Shown one piece after another: positions 32,291 through 39,693 of a stretch of 64,000 nt of DNA. Within the stretch, counting starts at the first letter, position 1, and every line of letters starts with the position of its first letter. The notes under the pieces are model-generated. The model did not search any database. It saw only the letters and a program-made list of their open reading frames with translations, and was not told the origin of the DNA. Source of the stretch: JAJRTE01 sp964418585 (GTDB lineage Bacteria > Myxococcota_A > UBA796 > JAJRTE01); NCBI GenBank assembly GCA_964418585.1, contig CAYQMG010000148.1:11766-75765 (forward strand), read 5' to 3'. Both the position numbers and the translations under genes were made by a program.

Positions 32291-34842
32291 GCAAATGCCG
32301 CGTAGTCCCCGGCGATGAAGGCCCGCACAAGGCGTTCAACCATCGCCTCGGTGGTCAGGATCATGTCGAGTTGCCTCGAGCAGGCCATCAGCCGGCCCAG
32401 CATCTCGAGGGCATCGGTACAGTCCGTTTCCGGGTAGTTCCTCAGCCACGCCGTGACCAGGCTCCCACGACGGTCCACCCCGAAGTGGTAGGAGCGCAGC
32501 ACCTCCTCGAGGAATCGGGCTCGACGGGTCATGCGCGTTTCGTCTGCGCCGCCCCCCCGGACCCGGAAATGGACGTGGTTGGCCTCCTTGGCCGGGCCGA
32601 CGATGGCGTCGAGCATGCCGTAGTGGAAGACGAATCGGGCGTTCAAGTTGAGGTAGTCGGACGCGACCACCACGTAGTTGGCGTCTCCAGGCCTGCGGGG
32701 TCCCAGGGTACCGCCCAGGACCTGTTCCACGAAGTGAGATGGCAGATTCTCCAGGTCTCGAATCACTCGCCGATCCCAGCGGACTCGAGGGTCCTGCATC
32801 CCCTTCACCAGGGCACGGAAGGGCACGCTGCCCACCTGGTCCGGGGTGAGTTTTCGCTCCTGCACCGGCGTGCAACCATCGAGGTCGAGCAGCTTGAGTT
32901 TCACCGGCACGTCCCAGACAAGCGTCTTGACCGACCGGCGCCAGAATCGATTGTGGCGGTCCCCGAAGCGAAACATCGACCGGATCGACATTTCGTGAAT
33001 GAATCGGACCACGTCGTGCAGCGAACGACAGTTCCTGGCCTTGAAAGCGGACGAGTGGGCATCTGTCAGGTTCAAGGAGAGCACAAGGTCGTGCAGCGGC
33101 CCGGTCGAGGCTTTCTCTCGAGCACCACCCACTCGAGCCAGCACCCGTTCACGCACCCCCGGCCAGCGGGAACCCCGGTGGATACGCCGGAGCGTGGCGT
33201 CCACGCTGACTTGCTGGCCCGGTTCGAGAAGTTTGACTCCCTCACCCAGGCCATAGATGGTGGGCACTCGATACTCGCGGACCAGAGCGGCCACATGTCC
33301 CACCGGAGATCCACGTCGGACCAGGAGTGCTGCAATCCGAGGAAGCACTCGAGCCAGGCCCATCGTGGCGTCGTCGGTCACGAGCACCGGGGCCTTGTGC
33401 TTGAGCACAGGGTCGGCGGCGTCCGGATCGAAGACCTCCACCGGCCCTTCGGCCCTGCCCGGGAACAAGGTGTAGCCGTTCTCGAGCAGGGGAGGGGTGT
33501 GTCGGGTGCGGCGTTCGTCCGGGCTGCGCTGGGTCGTTCGCAAGGGACGGCACTGAAGCAACCACAGGTGCCCGTCCGGGTCGCACGCCCACTCCATGTC
33601 CACCTCGTGCCCCAGCTTCTCCGCCGCTTCTCGAGCCAGGTTCGCCACCCGGGACACCAGGTCGCGCGACAGCCATCCGGGCAGCGAGGACGACCCCCCG
33701 TCCTCTCCCAGGGCCTCCTCCTGCACATCGCCTCCCCGTTCCGATTCCCCCGCCCGGGCTGCCGGGCGCACTCGCAACGCCTCCTCTCGCACCCGGCCTG
33801 TTCCGTCCAGGGGCACCACCACGGTCACCCCCTCTTCCTCTCCGCGGACCAGTCGATCCGCCAAACCAGCCGTAGCAGAAACCAGTACCCGGTCCGAATC
33901 TCTCCCCAGGGGATCCCTCGAGTAGACCACTCCGGCCGCTTCGGCATCGACCATGGGCACGAACAGGACCGCCATGGGCGTGTCGATCTCCCGGAATCCG
34001 AAGTGAAGACGGTACATCACCGCCCGGTCCGAAAAACGGCTCGCCAGAACCTCCCGGTAAGCCGCCTCGAGCCCGGCGCCCGGCACGTTCAGTCGCGTGT
34101 CGAATTGCCCGGCAAAGGTGAGGGTCGCGTCCTCGCTGGTGGCGCTGGACCGGACCGCCCAGCGCAGGTCTGTTGGGTCCTGACCTTGGCGGGAAGCGAG
34201 GGCGGTTGCCTGTTCCTGGATTGCGCGGGCCACGTCCGGGGGCACGGGGGCGTTGCGGACGAGGTCCCGGATTCGGCGGGTGCGTTCCTGGAATCGTGGG
34301 TGCCCTGTGAACACTTCGAGGTCTGTCAGCAGTTCCTTGATCGGTTCGGCCAGGCGGTTGTGTTCGAGGAACGCCCGGTAGGCGTCTGTGGTGATGACAA
34401 AGCCGTCGGGGACCAGGTTCGGGAACACGGAACGGAGCGAGGCGAGGCCGGCTGCTTTTCCACCTGCGATTTGAGGGTCGGTGCATGTGTCGTCCGAGAG
34501 GAGGAGCGCCCAGGATCGGGTCGACGTTTTGGGACGGGCGCGGAAGGCGCTGCGGATGTTCGCCCTGATCTCCTTGATGGCGTCGTAGAGGGCGTGGTGT
34601 CGGTCCGAAGTCATGAGGTTGAGTTCCTGGGCCATGAGGAGGACCTCGTCGCCCAGGCGTTGGACGGGTCGGAGAATGGCGGGCTCGGAATAATCCAGGT
34701 GGTTCAGGTCCGCCTCCAGGTCTGCAAGGAGTTGCAGCGCGGCACCGTTGCCGGCCTGGAGCGCCCTCAGCGTCTCGTACTGGAACCGGAAATCATGATC
34801 CTTCACCATCGTATGCACACCATGTCCGGTGCTCGTTCGCAC
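32287..34842 (-). CDS. PEP-synthase/PPDK-like phosphotransferase lacking the PEP-binding barrel
   Basis: 851 residues. After about 115 helical residues, an ATP-grasp nucleotide domain (GGKAAGLASL, WAVRSSATSEDA, GQFDT, MEWACDPDGHLWLLQCRPL) is followed by the swivelling phosphohistidine domain (VRRGSPVGHVAALVREYRVPTI, His516). PPDK and PEP synthase would then have a TIM barrel. Here the last 290 residues are a different module (CRSLHDVVRFIHEM, YVVVASDYLNLNARF, HVHFRVRGGGAD, LGRLMACSRQLDM), familiar from uncharacterised PEP/pyruvate-binding proteins of deltaproteobacteria. It may use the phospho-His to modify an unknown acceptor. The GTG start follows GGGAGG; an ATG at 34809 has no ribosome site. 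Confidence 0.85.
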   Translation of the reverse strand: MRTSTGHGVHTMVKDHDFRFQYETLRALQAGNGAALQLLADLEADLNHLDYSEPAILRPVQRLGDEVLLMAQELNLMTSDRHHALYDAIKEIRANIRSAFRARPKTSTRSWALLLSDDTCTDPQIAGGKAAGLASLRSVFPNLVPDGFVITTDAYRAFLEHNRLAEPIKELLTDLEVFTGHPRFQERTRRIRDLVRNAPVPPDVARAIQEQATALASRQGQDPTDLRWAVRSSATSEDATLTFAGQFDTRLNVPGAGLEAAYREVLASRFSDRAVMYRLHFGFREIDTPMAVLFVPMVDAEAAGVVYSRDPLGRDSDRVLVSATAGLADRLVRGEEEGVTVVVPLDGTGRVREEALRVRPAARAGESERGGDVQEEALGEDGGSSSLPGWLSRDLVSRVANLAREAAEKLGHEVDMEWACDPDGHLWLLQCRPLRTTQRSPDERRTRHTPPLLENGYTLFPGRAEGPVEVFDPDAADPVLKHKAPVLVTDDATMGLARVLPRIAALLVRRGSPVGHVAALVREYRVPTIYGLGEGVKLLEPGQQVSVDATLRRIHRGSRWPGVRERVLARVGGAREKASTGPLHDLVLSLNLTDAHSSAFKARNCRSLHDVVRFIHEMSIRSMFRFGDRHNRFWRRSVKTLVWDVPVKLKLLDLDGCTPVQERKLTPDQVGSVPFRALVKGMQDPRVRWDRRVIRDLENLPSHFVEQVLGGTLGPRRPGDANYVVVASDYLNLNARFVFHYGMLDAIVGPAKEANHVHFRVRGGGADETRMTRRARFLEEVLRSYHFGVDRRGSLVTAWLRNYPETDCTDALEMLGRLMACSRQLDMILTTEAMVERLVRAFIAGDYAAFA

Positions 34843-34869
34843 GGCAGCCTCCCGCAGGGGTGGAATGAG

Positions 34870-35268
34870 TCATTCGTCCGTGGACGCTGCGTCCGCTTCG
34901 AGCTGTTTCACGGCCTTGCGAATGACGGCGCGCAAGTCGTCCGGCTTGAACGGCTTGGCGATGAAGTCGAACGCGCCCTTGGTGAGGGCTTCTCGAGCGA
35001 GTTCCACGGTCGCATATCCTGTGATGATGATAACCTTTGTGGACGGCGATGTCGCCAACACTCTGGCCAAGACCTGCAACCCGTCCACGTCGTCCATCCG
35101 GACATCGGTCACAACAATGTCAAAGGTCTTCTCGGCCAACCGCTCGAGCGCGGCGGTGCCGCTTTCGCACACGTCGACCTGGTACCCGGACTTTTCCAGA
35201 ATGGGCTTGAGGCGTTTGCCCACGATGGATTCGTCGTCCACGACCAGAATGCGCAAGGGATCGTTCAT
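34870..35268 (-). CDS. Single-domain response regulator (receiver only)
   Basis: 132 residues, a CheY-type receiver with Asp11-Asp12-Glu13, phospho-acceptor Asp55 (VVTDVRM), Thr83 (ITGYA) and Lys105 (AKPFKPDD). There is no output domain after residue 120, so it signals through protein contact or acts as a phosphate sink. It sits between the PEP-dikinase-like and universal stress genes in the cluster and is a natural partner of the histidine kinase at the cluster end. GGAGG lies upstream of ATG 35268. Confidence 0.92.
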   Translation of the reverse strand: MNDPLRILVVDDESIVGKRLKPILEKSGYQVDVCESGTAALERLAEKTFDIVVTDVRMDDVDGLQVLARVLATSPSTKVIIITGYATVELAREALTKGAFDFIAKPFKPDDLRAVIRKAVKQLEADAASTDE

Positions 35269-35340
35269 CAGGCGTCCTCCTCGAGATTTCATGCCAGTTG
35301 GCGGTCGACCACGCGGGTCTTGCATCGTGTCTTCGCAGGC

Positions 35341-35769
35341 CTAACGGGGCGTAGGGACCACCAGGGGACAGTTCAGATCGCCGCGTACCTCCGGGAGCCA
35401 GTGGGCGATACGGCGAGCGGCGCCCGGTCGAATGACAGCCGGGTCGCCCCCCCAGACCAGGGCCAGGAACGACGGGTGCAAGGCCATGAACTTGAGCAAT
35501 TCGGACCGTGGTTCGCCCTCGATCACCTCCCAGGTTGCGGAGACACCGGCGGCGGCCATCTTCTCTGCCTGTCGGGCCATGACCCTGCGGCCCCGCGCCA
35601 CGGCCGCGCCTTCATCCTGCTCCGGATCTGCCCGAAGCGGGATGAGCAGGAGCAAGGTCACCTCGGCGTCCATCCGCCTGGCCAGGGCCACGGCGTAGCG
35701 GATCACCTCCTGCCGTACCGCGATGGTGTCCAGGAGCACAAGAATCCTCCTGGAGCGTTCGTGTTCCAT
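35341..35769 (-). CDS. Universal stress protein (UspA-like)
   Basis: 142 residues of the Usp alpha/beta fold: RILVLLDTIAVRQEVIRYAVALARRMDAEVTLLL at the N-terminus and a C-terminal half ending LNCPLVVPTPR. The ATP-binding signature G-2x-G-9x-G(S/T) is degenerate here (VWGGDPAVIRPGAARRIAHW), so nucleotide binding is uncertain. It is encoded within the co-oriented signalling cluster, 72 bases before the receiver gene. ATG 35769 has GAGG at seven bases. Confidence 0.82.
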   Translation of the reverse strand: MEHERSRRILVLLDTIAVRQEVIRYAVALARRMDAEVTLLLLIPLRADPEQDEGAAVARGRRVMARQAEKMAAAGVSATWEVIEGEPRSELLKFMALHPSFLALVWGGDPAVIRPGAARRIAHWLPEVRGDLNCPLVVPTPR

Positions 35770-35888
35770 CACGTATCCTCGCTTCGTCGAGGCGCTGTGC
35801 CCAGCGCGTTCGCTCCGCGGAGGCGCCGGTAGGTCGGGTCTCGGCGCGAAAAGTCGGGCGTCGCGCCGGCGTCCAACCTGGGCCGGCG

Positions 35889-36713
35889 TCACGGGATGTT
35901 GGCCGTGGCCTGAGCAAAGGTCTCCGGCGAAAGGTGCACCTCCACGTAATCCACACCGGGAACCTCGCGCGCCGCTTCCTTGATCGCAGCCACCTTCTTG
36001 TGCTTGTGTCGCGGCGGGGCCTTGGTCGCCACGAACACGGTGGTTCCTCGAGCCTTCACCGTGAGGTCGGGGAACCGGTCGAACAACGCCACCCGCACTC
36101 GAGCCGCCAGGGCCTGGTCTTCCAGGCACTTGATCGAGTAGGTGATCGGCTGATACGACCGGGAGTTCAGGGCATCGCACATCCGTTGAACCGCCTGCTC
36201 CTCGGTCTCCTCCCGCAGGTCGATGAGCATGTCATGCAGGGCCGGGTCCGATTCATCCAGGTCGAAAAACTCCAGCGACCACTGCAGGCGACGCCGGTCC
36301 TTGAGCTTGACGGTCCGGAGCGCCTTTTCGATGGAACACCCCTCCTGTTCCGCCAGGTGCCGCGCGCGGGCTTCCAGGTCACACAGGACCCGCACACGAA
36401 TGAAATGGGAAACGCCCCGGACGTACAGGTGCGCCGAGAGGCCCAGGGTGACGATTCGGTCCTTGAGCAGTTCCTCGAGAACGGCGTGTTGAATCATCGC
36501 CAGGTACCGCCGCTTGGTGCGCGTCCCAAAACCCAGGAATCCCGGGCCGCTCTCCAGCACGTCGTCCAGCCGGGCACGGGATACCCCGTGTTTCTCCGCA
36601 ACTTCGGACAGGAAGCCCCGGTCCAGCACCCGGTAGTCCGCCTCTTCCGCCACCCGGTGCGCCAGGGCCTCCACGTTTGCCCCACAATCGGATGAAATGC
36701 TGATGATCGGCAT
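35889..36713 (-). CDS. Cytidylate-kinase-like protein with degenerate P-loop and C-terminal BON-like domain
   Basis: 274 residues, a paralogue of the adjacent gene and alignable without gaps over the first 24 residues. Where the neighbour has a GxxxxGK P-loop, this copy reads SDCGANVEA, losing both Gly and the Lys, so phosphoryl transfer is unlikely. The core keeps YRVLDRGFLSEVAEKHGV and LSAHLYVRGVSHFIRVRVLC. The last 70 residues (LTVKARGTTVFVATKA, VPGVDYVEVHL) resemble a BON-like fold. It is probably a pseudokinase that binds or regulates its partner. A GGAGAGAG leader precedes ATG 36713. Confidence 0.75.
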   Translation of the reverse strand: MPIISISSDCGANVEALAHRVAEEADYRVLDRGFLSEVAEKHGVSRARLDDVLESGPGFLGFGTRTKRRYLAMIQHAVLEELLKDRIVTLGLSAHLYVRGVSHFIRVRVLCDLEARARHLAEQEGCSIEKALRTVKLKDRRRLQWSLEFFDLDESDPALHDMLIDLREETEEQAVQRMCDALNSRSYQPITYSIKCLEDQALAARVRVALFDRFPDLTVKARGTTVFVATKAPPRHKHKKVAAIKEAAREVPGVDYVEVHLSPETFAQATANIP

Positions 36714-36760
36714 GATCGTGTCTCTCTCCAGTTTCGTCGGACCCGACGGCCAGGGGTCGG

Positions 36761-37570
36761 CTAGACCGCATGGTCCGGGGCTCGAGCAGCAGAACGGACC
36801 TCCAGGTTGTTGATCCCGGGAATCTCCCGCTCCAGTTCCCGCGCCCGCTCCTCGAGCCGGTGCAGCGCACGCCCGCTCGACACGTAGATCAAGACGTTCC
36901 CATACTCGCAGGCCACCTTGACATCGCTGAACTGCTCGATCAACGCCGCCTTGAGCTGGCAGGCGATCGCCAGATCCTTCAGCCGCGTCCGCGCCTCTCG
37001 AGTCGTCTCGAAATGCTTGCGCGTCGCCGCATGGCAGATCAGGTCCACGGCATCGTCCACGGTGAGCCGATGCACGCAGATCACCAGATCGTACAGGCTC
37101 GGATCCCACGGATCCACATTGTACAACGCCTTGGTCCACTTCCGCCGCTCTTCATCGTCCCGGGTCAACAGGGCATGCGCTTCGCTCTCGCTGATCCCCT
37201 CCCGCTGCATCTCGGCGGCCACCCGGTCCGACATCTCCGCCATGATCCGCACCTTGAGCACGTTGGGAATCCCCTTCAGCAACAGGTGCCCGGCCAGACC
37301 GTGATAGACCACGTTGTCACTCGCAACCCTGGATGCCAGCGCACTCTGGATGTAGGCCACGTAGATCTGCTTGTTGTGCGTGAACCGCTCCAGAATCGAC
37401 GGCGCATCGTGAATGGCTCGCACCAACTTGATCTCCGGTACGTTGAACTGGTCCGAGGCCTCCAGGATCACCTCCCGGCTGATACAGTCGTACCCCAGCC
37501 GCTCCGCCACCTTCTCGGCGACCTCCTTGCCCTTGCTGTAGGAACCTCGAGAAATCGTAATGATCGCCAT
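36761..37570 (-). CDS. Cytidylate-kinase-like protein with intact P-loop and C-terminal BON-like domain
   Basis: 269 residues of the cytidylate-kinase-2 family. ITISRGSYSKGKEVAEKVAERLGY carries the P-loop, and YHGLAGHLLLKGIPNVLKVRIMAE and the Arg-rich RKWTKALYNVDPWD provide the lid-like region. True CMP kinases are housekeeping enzymes encoded near rpsA, which is absent here, so a different substrate or a regulatory role is likely. The C-terminal VKVACEYGNVLIYVSS...IPGINNLEV segment is BON-like. It lies 47 bases upstream of its degenerate paralogue and 39 bases behind the transporter, as part of the cluster. Confidence 0.8.
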   Translation of the reverse strand: MAIITISRGSYSKGKEVAEKVAERLGYDCISREVILEASDQFNVPEIKLVRAIHDAPSILERFTHNKQIYVAYIQSALASRVASDNVVYHGLAGHLLLKGIPNVLKVRIMAEMSDRVAAEMQREGISESEAHALLTRDDEERRKWTKALYNVDPWDPSLYDLVICVHRLTVDDAVDLICHAATRKHFETTREARTRLKDLAIACQLKAALIEQFSDVKVACEYGNVLIYVSSGRALHRLEERARELEREIPGINNLEVRSAARAPDHAV

Positions 37571-37609
37571 GACTCCTCTCCTCCGCTCGGCCCGGCAGGC
37601 GCACGCACC

Positions 37610-39415
37610 TCAGATGCCGAACACAAGATAGATCATTCCTATCATGACCACGATGAACAGCACGCTGACCACCGCTCCGGCTTTCATGAAATCCACACTC
37701 CGGTATCGGCCCGGACCCATGTAGAGAGCGTTCACCTGGTGCGTCGGAAGCACAAACGAGTTGCTGGTGGCCAGTCCCACCACCAGGGCGGCCATCCGCG
37801 GGTCGGCGTTCGCGGCCATCGCCATGTTCACCACCAGGGGCACGAGCAGCACCGTGGCTCCCACGTTCGAAATGACCAGCGTGAAAACGGTGGACAGTAT
37901 CGCAATCACGGTCAACAGGACAATGGGCTCCACCGTCCCGATCAAGCTGAGCACGGTCTTTGCAATCCAGGCGGCCGTGCCGGTCTTCTCGGTGGCAATC
38001 CCAAGGGGAATGAGACCGCCGAGCAGAAAAATGGTCCGCCAGTCCACCGACTGGTAGGCTTCGTCGATGGTGAGCACACGGGTGATGATCATCCCAATGG
38101 CTCCGGTCATCAGGCAAACCGAAAGCTGGATCTTGAGGAACAGCACCATGAACAAGGCCAGGGCAAGCCAGAATGCGGCCAGCGCCGCCTTCTCCGGACG
38201 GAGCCGCTCCGTGTCCAGCGGCGTCGTGAACAGGAGCGACCGCTCCGCCTGCAACATCTTCAGCCGGGACCAGGTCCCGTGGAGGAGGATGGCATCCCCC
38301 ACGTCCAGCTCCATGTCCCCGATCTCCGCACGGTAAACCTCGTTCCGCCGGTAGATCGCCAACGGCGTCACACGGTAACGGTCCTGGAAATTCACCTCGT
38401 TCAGCGTCTTGCCCACCAACGGCGACCGGGGCGCCACCACCGCTTCCACCGAATTCGTCTTGCTCGCCGAAACCTCCGCCTTGAATACTTCGATCCCCTC
38501 CTTCAGCGTCAACCCCTCTTCCTCGGCCAGACGCTTGATGTCCTTCTCCCGGCCGTACACCACCAGATCCACGTTGGCCCGAACCTCCGTGTCCGGAGAC
38601 GGCGAAAGTACCTTGAAATCAGGCGGTTCCGTCAACGCCACCACGTTGCACAGATAACGCCGCCGAAGGTCATCCACGTGAATCGGATCCCGGTAGTCCG
38701 TGAAATCCGGTGGAGTTCGCAACTCCGCAAACTGCCCCAATTCGCTCACAATGTCCTGAACCGGCAAATCCGAGGTCTCAGACCCCGTACCTCCACCCTT
38801 GGGAAGAATGAAGCGGCCCAGAAAGATGAAACACAGAATCCCGGTCGCCACCAGGGCCAATCCAATCGGCGTCACGTCAAACAATCCAAACGGCTCCAGA
38901 CCAAACGGCTCCAACAGATCGTTCAACAGAATCAACGGACTGCTCCCGACAAGCGTCACCGTGCCGCCCAGAATCGCCGAAAAACCTATCGGCATCAAAA
39001 GCTGCCCCAGCGGAATCTTCAGCATCTTGCTCGTCCGCTGGATCGCCGGAAGAAACAGAGCCGCAGCCCCGATGTTCTGCATGAAGCTCGATATCGCCGC
39101 CACCGTGATCGAAATCGCCGTGATCACACGCGCCTGGCTTCGCCCCGCAATCCGAACAATCGGTCCCACCAACCGATTGATCAAACCCGTCTTGTCCAGC
39201 CCCGCTCCAATGATGATCACCGCAATGATCGACACCACCGCGTTGCTGCTCAGACCAATGAACGCCTCTTTCGGCGTCACCAGCCCCAGCAACGGAAGCG
39301 TCACCATCATCAGCATCGCCACAACGTCCACGCGCACCCATTCCACGATGAACAAGAACACGGCGACGGCAATCATCACCATCACAAGGATGTTTTCTGT
39401 CGTCAGCGGCTCCAT
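37610..39415 (-). CDS. SLC13/CitMHS-type transporter with cytosolic TrkA-C domains
   Basis: 601 residues. About ten membrane helices are split into two halves by some 200 soluble residues containing TrkA-C/RCK-C-like domains (VEAVVAPRSPLVGKTLNEVN, AEIGDMELDVGDAILLHG). The membrane halves show the inverted repeats of the ion transporter superfamily (FMQNIGAAALFLPAIQ and VISNVGATVLLVPLVV, both Asn-Gly hairpin motifs). Members move sulfate, dicarboxylates, arsenite or silicate with Na+ or H+; the substrate is undetermined. ATG 39415 follows CAGGAGA and lies 65 bases inside the start point expected from the sigma-54 promoter at 39492. Confidence 0.85.
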   Translation of the reverse strand: MEPLTTENILVMVMIAVAVFLFIVEWVRVDVVAMLMMVTLPLLGLVTPKEAFIGLSSNAVVSIIAVIIIGAGLDKTGLINRLVGPIVRIAGRSQARVITAISITVAAISSFMQNIGAAALFLPAIQRTSKMLKIPLGQLLMPIGFSAILGGTVTLVGSSPLILLNDLLEPFGLEPFGLFDVTPIGLALVATGILCFIFLGRFILPKGGGTGSETSDLPVQDIVSELGQFAELRTPPDFTDYRDPIHVDDLRRRYLCNVVALTEPPDFKVLSPSPDTEVRANVDLVVYGREKDIKRLAEEEGLTLKEGIEVFKAEVSASKTNSVEAVVAPRSPLVGKTLNEVNFQDRYRVTPLAIYRRNEVYRAEIGDMELDVGDAILLHGTWSRLKMLQAERSLLFTTPLDTERLRPEKAALAAFWLALALFMVLFLKIQLSVCLMTGAIGMIITRVLTIDEAYQSVDWRTIFLLGGLIPLGIATEKTGTAAWIAKTVLSLIGTVEPIVLLTVIAILSTVFTLVISNVGATVLLVPLVVNMAMAANADPRMAALVVGLATSNSFVLPTHQVNALYMGPGRYRSVDFMKAGAVVSVLFIVVMIGMIYLVFGI

Positions 39416-39491
39416 GCCTCGGTCTCCTGCACGATCCTGGCTCTCGCCAACGGCGGCCGGGTGATATCGAGTCGGTTGGTGCCCCGGGCTG

Positions 39492-39507
39492 TGCAATTTT
39501 CGGGCCG
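39492..39507 (-). promoter_or_regulatory. Candidate sigma-54 promoter of the transporter gene
   Basis: Read on the minus strand: CGGCCC, five bases, TTGCA. The invariant GG and GC are exactly ten bases apart, the -12 element is perfect and the -24 element matches four of six. The start point would be near 39481. An upstream palindromic site and an adjacent NtrC-type gene support the call. Confidence 0.55.
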
Positions 39508-39644
39508 AAACCGAGCACGACCATCCCCCAGGGCACCGCTGAGGACCGATCGCCAGGCCAACCCCGGGAAGGATGAGTCTGTTTCTTCCCCGCGCAAACC
39601 CCACGCCTCGAGTCGGCTTCCAGCGGGGACCCAGGGGGGCGGGT

Positions 39645-39680
39645 GTTGCAATCTCGGGCGGATGTGTTGCAAATTGCAAC
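39645..39680. promoter_or_regulatory. Palindromic enhancer-like site plus half-site
   Basis: GTTGCAAATTGCAAC (39666-39680) is a perfect 15-bp palindrome with 7-bp arms. A second GTTGCAA half-site starts 21 bases away (39645), two helical turns, so both face the same side of the DNA. They lie about 150-190 bases upstream of the -12 element at 39493, the usual distance for NtrC-type activator binding. Confidence 0.55.
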
Positions 39681-39693
39681 GAATCCCCAATCT

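Noticed and set aside
32179..35832. A 1217-residue plus-strand frame across the PEP-dikinase-like, receiver and USP genes
   Set aside because: It spans three genes with clear motifs on the minus strand and shows no domain of its own.
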